A stretch of 64,000 nucleotides of DNA from positions 120,664,543 through 120,728,542 of the forward strand of contig CM043960.1 of NCBI GenBank assembly GCA_014529385.2. The letters run 5' to 3'. Source of the DNA: Adiantum capillus-veneris. Lineage: Eukaryota > Streptophyta > Polypodiopsida > Polypodiales > Pteridaceae. The notes below the pieces were generated by a model, which saw only the letters and a program-made list of their open reading frames with translations, was not told the origin of the DNA and searched no databases. Of this stretch, positions 33,060-43,785 are shown one piece after another; position 1 is the stretch's first letter; each line of letters starts with the position of its first letter. The translations under genes and the position numbers were made by a program.

Positions 33060-33729
33060 CCAACGAGAGGCCAACCTTGAAGTTACACATGCATTTCAAG
33101 TTGAAAAAGAGGATGTTTGGTTGGAATCTAACACAACTCTACGATACCCTATTGAGTTAAATAGCGCCTATGAAAAAGTAATATATAACGCCTTATTGGA
33201 CACAGGTGCTAAATATAATATGCTATCATATGGAGTGTGGTGTCAGTTATTAAAGCCATCTCTATCTGAGAGTACCATCCAAGTCAAGGGTCTCAATAAG
33301 AAAAAAACAAATGTTTTTGTAAACTGGCACACTTCTGTTAGTTATGACAACGGGGTTGTAGCTCAAGACTTTTTGGTCATGCCTGCTTGAACTATGGAAG
33401 GCAATATAAACCTAGGATGCAAGTGGATGTTAGGGACCAAATGCAATATTGATTGGGGGACTGGGAGTGTCACAACACATAAACCAACTCTTAGCCCTTC
33501 CACTCAAGAGATAGTCCGTGAGATATCACCTCTTGAGGAAATACAACCCAAAACATTGCATGTCCAAGAGGTTGAACCACGTGTACCTATAGCCCAACCC
33601 TCGAGAGCTTCAACTTCTGTAGCTGAAACAAAGCATGAGACACACAAGACTCATCGTAATATAACAAACAAAACATACATATGGGTCCCTAAAGCTTCTT
33701 TAGCGACCATTTTTAATGCTAAAAAATAG
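33060..33729 (+). pseudogene. Element D extra retropepsin-like domain downstream of integrase
   Basis: The frame 33121-33390 reads VIYNALLDTGAKYNMLSYGVW, a classical aspartic protease core with intact D-T-G-A, then VVAQDFLVMPA. After one in-frame stop (TGA at 33388) the next frame reads NLGCKWMLGTKCNIDWGTGSV, which matches the second half of retropepsin-like folds (LG-x-W-L...IDW). A Pro/Thr/Ser/Glu-rich tail ends at 33729. The canonical protease is at 28.65 kb, so this is a second copy in an unusual place. It could be a captured cellular or retroelement domain. Function is unknown. Confidence 0.6.
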
Positions 33730-34632
33730 AACCTTTATAAGAGACGCCCCACTTGCTCCAAGAAATGTAAGAAAACATTGGGTTGAATTCCTAAACAACT
33801 ATTGGAAGCCCAAAGCTACTATGAAGGGAATGATCAAACCTGGTGCCTAAATGTACATTGTGTTCTTACCTACTACCTATAGACCCATGTGAGTCAAATC
33901 TTATAACGATAAAGCCGATTGAAGACCATGGGAAGGGAAAGATCACATAATACTATACACCTGACTTGGAGCTAGTTTGGGTACCCAAGCGAGAACGACT
34001 TGTATCGCTCGGCTCAAACAAATGAAGCTTCTTGCTCTTCATTAGTTCTTCTATAGAAACACAAACTTCTTTACAGCTTCCACCTACCACCAAAAATATA
34101 AAAAAACAAGGAAAGAATTTGCACCTCCCGTTGTAAGTTCACCACCTATAACAACGTTGCAAGTAAAATTATCGGAGAGTACCTTACCACCCTTGCAACT
34201 AGATGAAATTTCTAGGGTGGTGAAAAACTATTGGTTAAAGTCTTCACCCATCACAACTTGGAAGAAATGGTTTTAAAGGTGATGACATCGTTCCAAAAGG
34301 TATGATCTACCCAAGGAAGGAAAGAGTGTTTGCTTACATCCATCATTCACTTGCTCCCCTCTTAACCTTCCTCCTTGACCTCTTAATCTCCCAATCGTAG
34401 GGAATGTATATATATAGCCCTATACTCAAGAAAACAAAAATAAAAAAGTAAAAGAGCAAGAGCCACCAAACAAAAATCTTGAAACCTACAAATTCTAGTA
34501 TATGACCCAAAAATCATAATAACACATTATGCACAAGGACATGACCTTTTGACCCTTATAATATTTGCACACTAACCAAAATCTATCTGTGTAAACAAAT
34601 ATGGTAGTACACTAAAGTCATCCACTCCTACC
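33730..34632 (+). other. Element D post-integrase non-coding stretch
   Basis: No long frame or motif. It lies between the extra protease-like frame and a short unassigned frame, still inside the LTRs. Confidence 0.4.
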
Positions 34633-34989
34633 TTGGGTGAGAGGTACCCACTTTACTTTTCACAAAGTGTTTCACATAGTCTATCCGGTGCTTGCCTGTG
34701 TGAATGGGAATTGGTAGATAGACTAGCATGTGAGAAAACGTTTGAGGAATTAGAATGGTTGACACGTCTCTTGATCATCATTGATCCCTACTTTGTAGAG
34801 AACGTCTTTCTAATTGCACAAGCTTACCGTTTCGAGCAAGATGACTATATACGCCTATTGACATTCTTAGTGAACATAGTGCCTCTAATGATGAGGAAGA
34901 TTTACATGATTACACGGATGGCACGTATGGTCTCATTGAAAATGACTTTATTTTTCTTGACGAAGACGAGGACAGGGGTTTATACTTAG
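34633..34989 (+). pseudogene. Unassigned 118-codon frame in element D 3' region
   Basis: It contains hydrophobic stretches (WLTRLLIIIDPYFVENVFLI; RLLTFLVNIVPLMM) but no recognised domain. Position between integrase and 3' LTR is where some plant gypsy elements carry an extra frame. The start codon is the non-ATG TTG. It may be a chance frame. Confidence 0.25.
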
Positions 34990-35614
34990 GACTACCCGCC
35001 AATCTATACAATATCCTATTTCCTTGCCCCTCTAGGGGGGTGCAAATACTTGAGTTAGGGTTATTTATGTTGTTTTGATTGTGTTCAATAAAGGTTGGTG
35101 CCTCTTCCCACTGATGTGCCTCCTAGAGGTATTCCTAGTGTTTTCTAGTGTGTACAGGAATGCATTGCAGTAGTTGGGCTTTTGAACTTCATGCAATCTT
35201 TGTCTAGTTCACTCTTCAACACGATCATCAACACGAACAGGTGTTTCTTGTCCATTATCATTGCCTCTTGTCTTTTTTAGCATCCATGTTTGTCTAATTT
35301 AACTGTGATTGGTAGCACAATATTCAACACATTTGCTTAGTATCAAACAATAGATTCAATATAATTTTATGTCATAGTCTCTTGTCTAGGTTTATGAATC
35401 AAGAAGTCTGACTAAGCTAGTTTGACCAAGATAGACATTAGAGATCTTCTCTTAGTATCATGGGAAATTCCTTCTTAGTTGTCAATGGTTACTTTAGGTT
35501 CTTAATCCGACATTATGAAGCATTGTGTGCAATGTACTAGTGCTTTCTAGTGGGCTTAATCCCTCTTGACCTTTAGCTTAAGTATTATAAACGGAGTTTA
35601 CTATTGTGATGAGC

Positions 35615-35630
35615 TTGGGGAGGGTAAGAG
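35615..35630 (+). other. Element D polypurine tract
   Basis: TTGGGGAGGGTAAGAG directly before TGTCAATATGAC, the 3' LTR start. Confidence 0.7.
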
Positions 35631-36722
35631 TGTCAATATGACCCCCCAAAGGTACAAAATTTAAATGCAGTGAAAAACAAAAAAACAAAAAAACAAGTGC
35701 AAAAAATGTAAAATCTTATGCTGGAAGAGAAATCCCACCTTGATTTGGTACTTCACTCACATATATTGCCTATGGTACTAGAGTCCTAAGGTTCCCAATG
35801 TGGGTGCTTTTCCTTGAGAAGCAAAAAGCCCAAGGCAAACAAAATAAGCACACACGTCAAAATTGAATCAATGTGAAAAACACTTTGGGGGGTCAAACAA
35901 AGGAAATAATTCAGGTGATGATTTCATATCTAATTCCTTTTATCATAGCTTAACTAGAAGGTCTTCTAGGTATACCCTCTAGTCATCCCTCGGACATGAA
36001 ATACTTTGCTCTCGCGATTAAACAACTTAATTGACCAGAGAGAATTGAGAAGCTTGTCCATGCTATTAATAGTTGACCTCTAGTGCCTCTTGATTGTTAA
36101 ATTAGCGACCCTAGACTTGTTTATTTTTTGACCTTTACAATTACTTATGCATTTGATTATATTACAAATTAATGTTTACTGTGAATAATTGTTAATGTTC
36201 TATTACCAATCAATCTGTGTGCCTATTCACTGTATATGCTTTTTAATTATAGATGTTCTATGAGAGTGCAATTATTGTTCCATTTTTCGTTGATTTTGCA
36301 GTGTTTGAAGAAAGCTAAAGATATTCAATCTCAGTTGCTCTTCCACCTCGACGAGCGGGCTTCACCTCACTAGCTTCTGAGGACGGAATCCACATCAGGA
36401 AGGGGGACATGTTAACCACTTATGGATACCCAATCACCTTTGATGGACGCGTTATCACTCTATTTGAGTCATGGGCCAGGCTTGTGTGTCCTAGAGATTC
36501 ATAGGTGATCGCCGATGAGAAGCGCACCACTTATCTCATTTTTACATTATTTTTGCTATGATTGACCATTGTGGGCGTCCCTGTGTGAATGGATCGGATT
36601 AATATAAAAGGTCCATTTTGACCTAAAATCCTCATTCTGGAGGTGCATGCTAAAGAAGTGCTCTTGCTCTACCTCTACCTTCTTCTCCTTCGTGTGCTCA
36701 CTAGTGTGTGTGTGTGTGTATG

Positions 36723-36789
<67 letters not shown>

Positions 36790-37022
36790 TCAAGCATTGT
36801 GGCGGCATCGGTGGTGTCAAGGTGGTTGAGCACAGTGACAATGGATCCCTCTTCTTCGCAGATTAGAATCCTTTACGACGGCAAGCATAGAGCGGCAAGT
36901 GACACACCATTGCCCCCTTTGATCTTACTAGGATAGTCTAGTTGTGTGCTTACAGCCATTTGTGGCTCACACACAATGTTCGAAAAGTTCCCAACCTCTG
37001 GCATGTGTGGTAGAAGTGCACA
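35631..37022 (+). repeat. Element D 3' LTR (about 1392 bp)
   Basis: It starts TGTCAATATG after the polypurine tract and ends AGAAGTGCACA, matching the 5' remnant over the last 156 bp. A TATAAAAG box at 36603-36610 is a plausible promoter. A GTGTGT run and a (GA)n tract (36726-36786) lie inside it. Confidence 0.75.
36726..36786. repeat. (GA)30 microsatellite inside element D LTR
   Basis: A pure GA run downstream of a short GT run in the presumed transcribed part of the LTR. Confidence 0.95.
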
Positions 37023-37156
37023 TGGGGATTGAAAGCGGCTGTAGTTAGTACAAGCCAGGTGTATTGAGAGCAAGGCTAAGCAGCGACGCCAAGGGCTTGG
37101 GCAATGGTTGGAGTTGGTGCACGCCAGGGGTATTGAAAGCGGGGCTACGCAACAAA

Positions 37157-37159
<3 letters not shown>

Positions 37160-37210
<51 letters not shown>

Positions 37211-37269
37211 AGTCGTGGCGACTATCTATATGCAGACCTCCAACGCCCACGTGCACGCACGTGCAAACG

Positions 37270-37337
<68 letters not shown>

Positions 37338-37383
37338 CCACTAAGCAGTGAGCTCACTCACTCTCTCTTTCTCACCTGCAGGT

Positions 37384-37443
<60 letters not shown>

Positions 37444-37551
37444 GTCGACATGACAATAAGGATGGGGAGACAAGGGAACTTATCCAAGTTGGAATTGGCT
37501 GGGAGCTTTCAAATTCGTGGGCTCCAAGAATTGGGGGGGGGGGGAGGGGGG
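37160..37551. repeat. Microsatellite cluster
   Basis: CT run 37160-37207, CT then CA runs 37269-37334, CT run 37385-37441, and a G-rich homopolymer 37528-37551. Short frames through these tracts encode only Ser-Leu or Thr-His repeats and are not genes. Confidence 0.95.
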
Positions 37552-37739
37552 GTGCGCGAGATAGAGTAGGCTCTAAAAGATGATGAATCATAGAATACAC
37601 GGGTGATTATTATCTCTAATAAATGCTTAGCGGCTTAGAATCTATTAGCGTGCTTAATATCCTCATATCTAGAGCCTACACTTAATAGCATAATAAGTGT
37701 TAGTAGCACCCTTTGTTGTGGGTTAGAGCCGGGTCACAA

Positions 37740-38977
37740 CGGAGTGCATCTCAACAAGATGGATAATTCTCCCAAGCTGTCGTTCGTTGAGGCCGTGCTG
37801 GGAGCCACGAGCCATGATAAGAAATCCCCGCTGATCAGGGAGGAAAAGTCCTGGATGGTAATCTGCAATCAAAGACAAACTTGGAGCTACCAGAGTACAA
37901 GGCTATCTTAAAAGCGAAGCTCGCTGCAATCCAATTTGAGGTGTCAAAAGGAGTGTTGTGCCACCAATATTATTGAGGATGCAAGGAGAGTCACGTCTAA
38001 TCTAGATCCTTCAATTGGAGAGACGACCTTTCAAACTTTGAAGAAAAGCCTACCACAATTGGTTGAAGTGCAAAAAGTGGGTAAAAAAATAGCTTGTCGT
38101 GGTGGCCAGCTCATCCTTGGTGTTTGGCTTTATAGGCAGGGTGCCATCCGAGGCATAGCTCAGTGAATGGCTATCCAATCCTGCGGTCCTAAACCATGGT
38201 GGAACGGTTGACTAAGTTCAATACTTGACCAAAGGGTTCTTCATTGTTTGGTTCAATGACCCTGCTGTAACTGACAAACCCTGGCTAAAATCCTGCTTTA
38301 TCTTAACCACTCCCCAGTCTGTGTTATACCGTGGAGTCCATCTTTCGAATCTTCAGAGTCCTTCAAGGATATGTGCCTGATGTGGGTGGACTTTGTCAAC
38401 TTACGAGCAACTTACTGATCTGATTGTGGGATAATCTCAGAGACCTTGCAAGTACCCTGGGTATTCCTCTGCTTGTACCAGTGCACCAAAAGCTGGGGAC
38501 CATGGTAAATAAGGTGTGCATATGCTGGGATGTACGTAAGCCTCCTCCAAAAGCATGGTAATTAATGTGGGTGCACATTAAAAAGTGATCCCTCTTAGAT
38601 TTGGTACTGTTTTTGGAGCATGTTTCAAGTGTAATGGGTTTGAGCACTTTGCTAGAGACTGCCATTTGAATGGTGCAAATGAAGCTGTAGAGGGTGGGGA
38701 AGAAAAGGCACAAGCAACTGCATCCGAGGAACCGAGAGGTTCCAACATGGAAGTCAAAGTTGCAATGCAAGGTGAAGGTGGGAGCAACACTGAAAACGAA
38801 GTGATCAAATCTGACAAGATGTGGACTCATGTGGACACCCCTAGAACCACTCTAGTATTGAGCCGAGTGCAAATGTTAAAAGTAGTCAAATCCACGCCAA
38901 GATTACAATTCTTTGCATCCCTTGTGACCAAAACAGTAGTGAAAGCTCAAAAATGGCCCCTACCCCAAGGAAGATAA
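37740..38977 (+). pseudogene. LINE copy 2 ORF1 (gag-like) remnant
   Basis: Readable pieces include SFVEAVLGATSHDKKSPLI, KKIACRGGQLILGVWLY and IVWFNDPAVTDKPWL before a knuckle CFKCNGFEHFARDC at 38621-38662, then a Glu-rich tail. Plant LINE ORF1 proteins have an N-terminal RNA-binding domain (DUF4283-like) and such a CCHC. The N-terminal domain assignment is weak; the knuckle is clear. Confidence 0.6.
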
Positions 38978-39281
38978 ATGAGAACTAGCAACAAGTCTTT
39001 GTGATTAAGTGCAAGTGAGTAAAAACCTTGGCACGTAGCAATTTCCACCATAAGGAGAACCCCCTAGATAGTCAAGAATCTCCCATTAATTTGGCAAACA
39101 TCTTTGACGTACTTCAAGCCAAGAATCCGAGGACCCATTTACCTCAAAGATGTCCTCCTCCCAGCTGACTACAGTAGAGGCAGGCATCAATTCCTCAGGG
39201 TGATATGGAGGAGGATAACAAAAGAGAGTAGGCAATAGACGGTTGTCAAAATGTGGAGGATTTTGTCCCCATCTCCCCATA

Positions 39282-40110
39282 ATGGACAACCTACATATTC
39301 AGTCTTGGAATGTGAAGGGCATAAAGTTAGCCAAAAAGAAAACTCTATTCTAGGAGGATGTCAAGAAAGAATCTATGAATTGTTGGCTAATTCAAGAGCA
39401 CCATCTTGATGCTACTAGTTGTAGGAAGCAGGCAATAGGGAATAAACTAGTGTAATACGATGATGGCACTCTTGGGTTTAGTGGGGTGCTCTCCATTATT
39501 GATAGGGAGTTGGAGCCACAAGTAGTGCTTTACCATGCCTCAAGAAGAGTCCTTGGGTAAGAGTTAAGTGGGTAGGCTAGTTTATTACCATTATTAACAC
39601 TTATGATTCGTAAGATGGTAAGGGGAGACCCAAACTCTAGGTGGATCCGAGGAATTGGTCTCTAGAAGGAGTTTGGTTCATCATGAGGGATTTTAATATA
39701 GTGGAGGCTTGAGAGGACAAAATGGGTTTGGTTAGCATACTAGCAAGCTTTAAAAAGTCCAAGTGGCAAGCACTTTGCAAGAAATTGGCGTTGTTTGACT
39801 TGTGGATTGCTGGTATGTGGAGCAGCTCTTATGTGTGGATGTACACGAGCCTCTAGTATGCCAACATGGCTTCCCATCTAGATTGGTGCTACATCTCCCA
39901 TTAGGAGGATTGGCTTCGCCCTTCTATGATGTTATGTATTGATACCTCTCTGAGTATGTAGAATCACTTCCCCCTTAAGCTTCACACATCCAGGGCCAGT
40001 AATGATGCTTGCTCCCTGGAGGGGAAGAAGAGAATCTAGTCTCTGTCGAACATCTCTTGAAGGACCCTCTCTTCAAGTCCCTTCAAGTCTCTTGCTAAGA
40101 AGGCTCTCTG
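39282..40110 (+). pseudogene. LINE copy 2 endonuclease (APE type) remnant
   Basis: It begins MDNLHIQSWNVKGIKLAKK (WN motif), then CWLIQEHHLDAT (QE-H motif), GTLGFSGVLSI and, after frameshifts, VWFIMRDFNIVEA, equal to the GDFN motif with Gly to Arg. Order and spacing fit the N-terminal endonuclease of plant LINE ORF2. Several in-frame stops occur. Confidence 0.7.
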
Positions 40111-40489
40111 CAAATTGAAGCATGATGTGGGTGCAATTGACCCTTGTGCCCGGTTCTCCTTGGTGCATAACATCCAATCAACGATAAAACAAGTACGGCC
40201 ACTAGTGAAAAGGCTCAAGAGGTCACAACCAGGGAGCTAAAAGATGAAGTAGAGAAGCTCTTCAAAAGAAATCAAGAAGGAAGAGATTCAGAGATGAAGC
40301 ACAAGAGGTGGCTTGAGGCCAAAGTGCTAGCTAAATAGATAAAAAAGACCCGATTGTTGGCTAGAAAGCTTGCCCTTAAACCCGAACCCTACCAACCAGG
40401 ATCATTTCTTTAGATCACTAAAGGTCAAAAGAAGAAGGGATTAAGTTATAGCAATCATCGACAAGAGGGATAACATAGAAAGAGACTAG

Positions 40490-41520
40490 AGTGCTATGGT
40501 CAAACTCATGCTTAACCATCTCAATCAAATTATTGGTCAACCGAAAGAATTCTCACAAGAGGGTCGAGGAGGCAAGGCCCAACTTCTTGGTTCTATTAAG
40601 TGTGGTGTGCTACTAGCTGAAGCAAAAGCATTGGAGAGGCCCATTTCAGTTGATGAATGCTGGCCTGCCTTGGGGAAGGAAAAGTCCCCTAGGTGGGATG
40701 GACTAACATCCAAATTCTTCAAAGGATTCTGGGAGGATCTTATAATTTTGCTAGCAAAGCTAGCAAACAGGAGGGGCAGTTGGATGCCAGCCCCAAATTA
40801 GGACTGATCAAACCTATTCCTAAATTGGTTTGTTGCTCTTTGTTGAAACACTGGAATCCTATCTCAATGATGACAGTAGCGTACGAGCTCATTGCCACAG
40901 TGATTGCATTAAGAATGGCTCCAATCTTGAACAAAATCATTACCCCCCATCAACATGATTTCATCAAAGGACATTTTATTTATGATAACATCTTGGCAAT
41001 TATGGTTGGCAATGAGTATTCTGCTTTCTTCAAGTAAGAATGTATCCTCCCGCAACTTGACCGAGATAAGGCTTATGACAAAATCTGATGGTCATACATT
41101 GTAGCAATTGTGAAGGCTTTGTGTTTTGGACCCAAAATGTGTGTGATAGTTCACATGCTTGGGGCGGGAAATTACTCCAAGCCGCTCTTCAACAAAATGA
41201 TAGTGGAAATGTTTGAGATCAAATGATCTATCAAGAAAGGCTACCCCCTGTCCTATTGCTTTTTGCTATTGGCTCTCACCCTCTGGTAACCTCGCTTGAG
41301 AACAATGTGGCAGAAGGGGAAATTCAAGGTCTGTCACTTCCTAGAGGTAAATAAGTGCTTGCAAAGTTGTATGTAGATGATTTTTTACTCTTCCTTAAAG
41401 CCAAGTTAGAAGTTCTAAGAGAGCCCTCAAGATTGTCCAACTATTTGATACTGCTTCCAGATTAATGTGCAATATTGAGAAATCAAGATTGATTTTTCTC
41501 TCTGAAAGCGACTCGTTTGA
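40490..41520 (+). pseudogene. LINE copy 2 reverse transcriptase remnant
   Basis: WDGLTSKFFKGFWEDL, LIKPIPKL, HWNPISMMTVAYELIATVIA, NKIITPHQHDFIKGHFIYDNI, LPQLDRDKAYDKI (first Asp) and a frame-shifted LYVDDFLLFLKA give the RT order. Catalytic DD is kept (VDD). Stops at 41037 and beyond and frameshifts after 41220 break it. Confidence 0.75.
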
Positions 41521-41523
41521 CTC

Positions 41524-42860
41524 CTAGGCATGGTCAAAGGAAATTATTGGTAAGGGAAGTGTGTTTAGGCACCTAGGCACCCCATTAGGGGTGGGCATAT
41601 TGGATAGGCAAAGATTTGACTGGTTCCTAAACAAGATAAAGAAAAAAATGAGAAGATGCGATTTTGTGCTCCCCCCCTTCCATAGTAGAGTTACTATGAT
41701 TAATGCTTTCATGATCCCTTACGTTTCATTTGTGTCTCTCCTCCTAAAATTGACCAAATCCAATTGGGAAGAATTTTGAAGCCTATAAAAAAATTCTTGT
41801 GCAAGAGAAACACTAAAGACACAACCCCTTTCCAATGGGGAAATGGGAATGGAGGCGAGACCAAAGAAACGAGGCCCCATTGTGATCATGGACCCCATGC
41901 TACATGCAGAAGCATTGTGTGCCAAACTAGTTATCTTGTTGATGGATCAAAAGAAAGAATGGGCCATCATGGCTTGGGATATGATAAACAAAGCAGAGAT
42001 TGCCTCTAAAGGAGGCGCATGGAAGGAGTCCAGAATGTACGATAAGATTTTGGTGTATCTCTGGACATTCCTTAAGCTTGGTGGCAGCACAAGGGAACTT
42101 GCACAAAAGTGTAACAAAGGAGCCTCAACCCTAGAATGGGGGGAGAAGTTCAGATACTTTAGGGGGTCCTCTCTCCATTGGTCCCCTTGGCTCTCCAAAC
42201 TTGTAAGGGGTTCCTTGAGTCCTTTTTGGAGGGAAGTTGCTCACAAGGGAAGCAACAAAGGGATCTCTAAACTATCTCGCCTTTAAATAATAGAAACCGC
42301 TGGTAGAATGATGTGGAGTTGCTAGTGTTTCAACAAAATTTGGGCTTGTATGAAAGGCTTCTGATTGGTAGACTCTTGGAAGTGCTATCATCATCACCTT
42401 CACCCGCCCTCAAGTCAAAGATAGATTGGTAAGCTAGGAATTGGCCAAAAGATAGACTGTCTTGCTCCCCAAGACCTAGGATACCTATAGTGGGCTAGTG
42501 TACAAAGCGGACTGGTTTGCCCCTCATCAAAATATGGAAAAAAAACTGGTCAAAAGAGCATTGGCAAAGGAGTGTTAATGCAATATGGGAGATCAAATGG
42601 CCTAAGCACATGAAGGTTTTTATTTGGAAGGTGCTTTGAAGAGCCATGCCTACTGGGATTAAGGTTCGCGCTAGAGAAATCAACACTGACACTTGCTCGA
42701 GGTGCAAATCAGCTTCTGAGGACCCCTACATCTGTTTAGCAAGTGCCTTGCCTCAAGGGGATTGGCTGCTAAAGTTTGAAAATGGAAGGGTGCAGTTTCC
42801 AAATCCATGCCTTTCTGATGTGCACCCAAATCACCAAATTTTGTTACCTTAATCAGGTAT
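41524..42860 (+). pseudogene. LINE copy 2 C-terminal region
   Basis: It carries the family blocks LGTPLGVGILDRQRFDWF, MRRCDFVLPPFHSRV, TLEWGEKFRYF, HWSPWLSKLVRGSLSPFWREV, the W-P-K-H-M-K-V-F-I-W text and AREINTDTCSRCKSASED, the zf-RVT C-x2-C. Same blocks occur in copies 1 and 3, which defines the family. Confidence 0.7.
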
Positions 42861-43113
42861 GGAAGTCTAGGAACCTTTGAGTCTTCAAGGATAAACTGGT
42901 TATGGCTCAATTTGATGATATTGTGCGTGTAAGCATCAAGCTCATTCATGTTGTAGGAGCTAAGAGAGGGACAACATTTAACGATAAAGAGTGGCACCAT
43001 GCACTAAGACCACTCGAGAGGTTTTGAGTAGCACCCCTATTTTGAGTTCTGTTGTAGTTGTGTTTGAGCCCCTTATGGAACCACTACCCCCTAAGTTAAT
43101 ATAAGGTATCTCC

Positions 43114-43129
43114 ACTCACAATTGTGAGT
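43114..43129 (+). other. Palindrome before LINE copy 2 poly-A tail
   Basis: ACTCACAATTGTGAGT is perfectly self-complementary over 16 bp and sits five bases upstream of the A tail. Copy 3 has a different 14-bp palindrome at the same place (43625-43638). Confidence 0.7.
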
Positions 43130-43379
43130 ATGGCAAAAAAAAAAAAAGTATTGCAGCTAGGCTTTTGAGCCTTCATTAAGAGGCTAATTTATGTATTTTC
43201 ATAGGTAGCATAGCTTTGGAAGAACTTGATGGAGGGGTATGAGAGATAACCATTTGTCCTGAAAACATGCTTTACTTACATACTCATCACATTGATAAGG
43301 TAGTGGGCCCATACTCAATGCACATACTACCTCATTGAGTATGGTGCTTGGGAAAGGGTGAACGCTCGTGCATGCATGC

Positions 43380-43484
<105 letters not shown>

Positions 43485-43624
43485 TGTTACTATATTGGCT
43501 TTGGTACTCACTCTATTTGGCAAAAACTCTAGCCTAACTTGTTCAAACTAAGGAATTCCTTGTAAAAAATAGCTTGGTATTATTCATACAATTCGGGTTT
43601 TAGCTTTCTTTTTTTCCCAAACTC

Positions 43625-43638
43625 ACAATCATGATTGT
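43625..43638 (-). other. Palindrome before LINE copy 3 poly-A tail
   Basis: ACAATCATGATTGT is perfectly self-complementary over 14 bp, next to the tail of copy 3. Compare 43114-43129. Confidence 0.65.
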
Positions 43639-43785
43639 AATGTATTAAACATGTCATGAAAAATTACAAGGCAGCCTCAAGCTCTACCGAGCCTTGAGGA
43701 GATGTGTTGTACATCGAAGACTTCACTAGTCCTTACTCAAGAAACTTTACTTGGATAGGGTTGAGACAACTAAACAAGCCTTCCT

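Larger units (their letters stand above)
23601..37022 (+). mobile_element. Element D: degraded Ty3/gypsy retrotransposon with extra 3' domain
   Basis: A 157-bp LTR remnant (23601-23757) with a primer site beside it matches the end of a full 3' LTR (35631-37022). Between them lie gag with several zinc knuckles, protease, RT, RNase H, integrase, then 2.6 kb of extra sequence with a second protease-like domain. About 13.4 kb in total. Stops, frameshifts and lost catalytic residues are frequent, so it is clearly older than element C. Confidence 0.8.
37720..43147 (+). mobile_element. LINE copy 2, near full length (+)
   Basis: ORF1 with a zinc knuckle, endonuclease, RT and zf-RVT-like region follow in normal LINE order and end in a 13-A tail (43135-43147). 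A 16-bp perfect palindrome (43114-43129) lies five bases before the tail. The 5' end is approximate. Stops and frameshifts are spread through all domains, so it is dead. It belongs to the same family as copies 1 and 3. Confidence 0.8.

Noticed and set aside
16121-37022. Elements C and D considered as endogenous pararetrovirus copies
   Set aside because: Both encode integrase cores with DDE and are bounded by LTRs with primer sites and polypurine tracts, which fits Ty3/gypsy retrotransposons.
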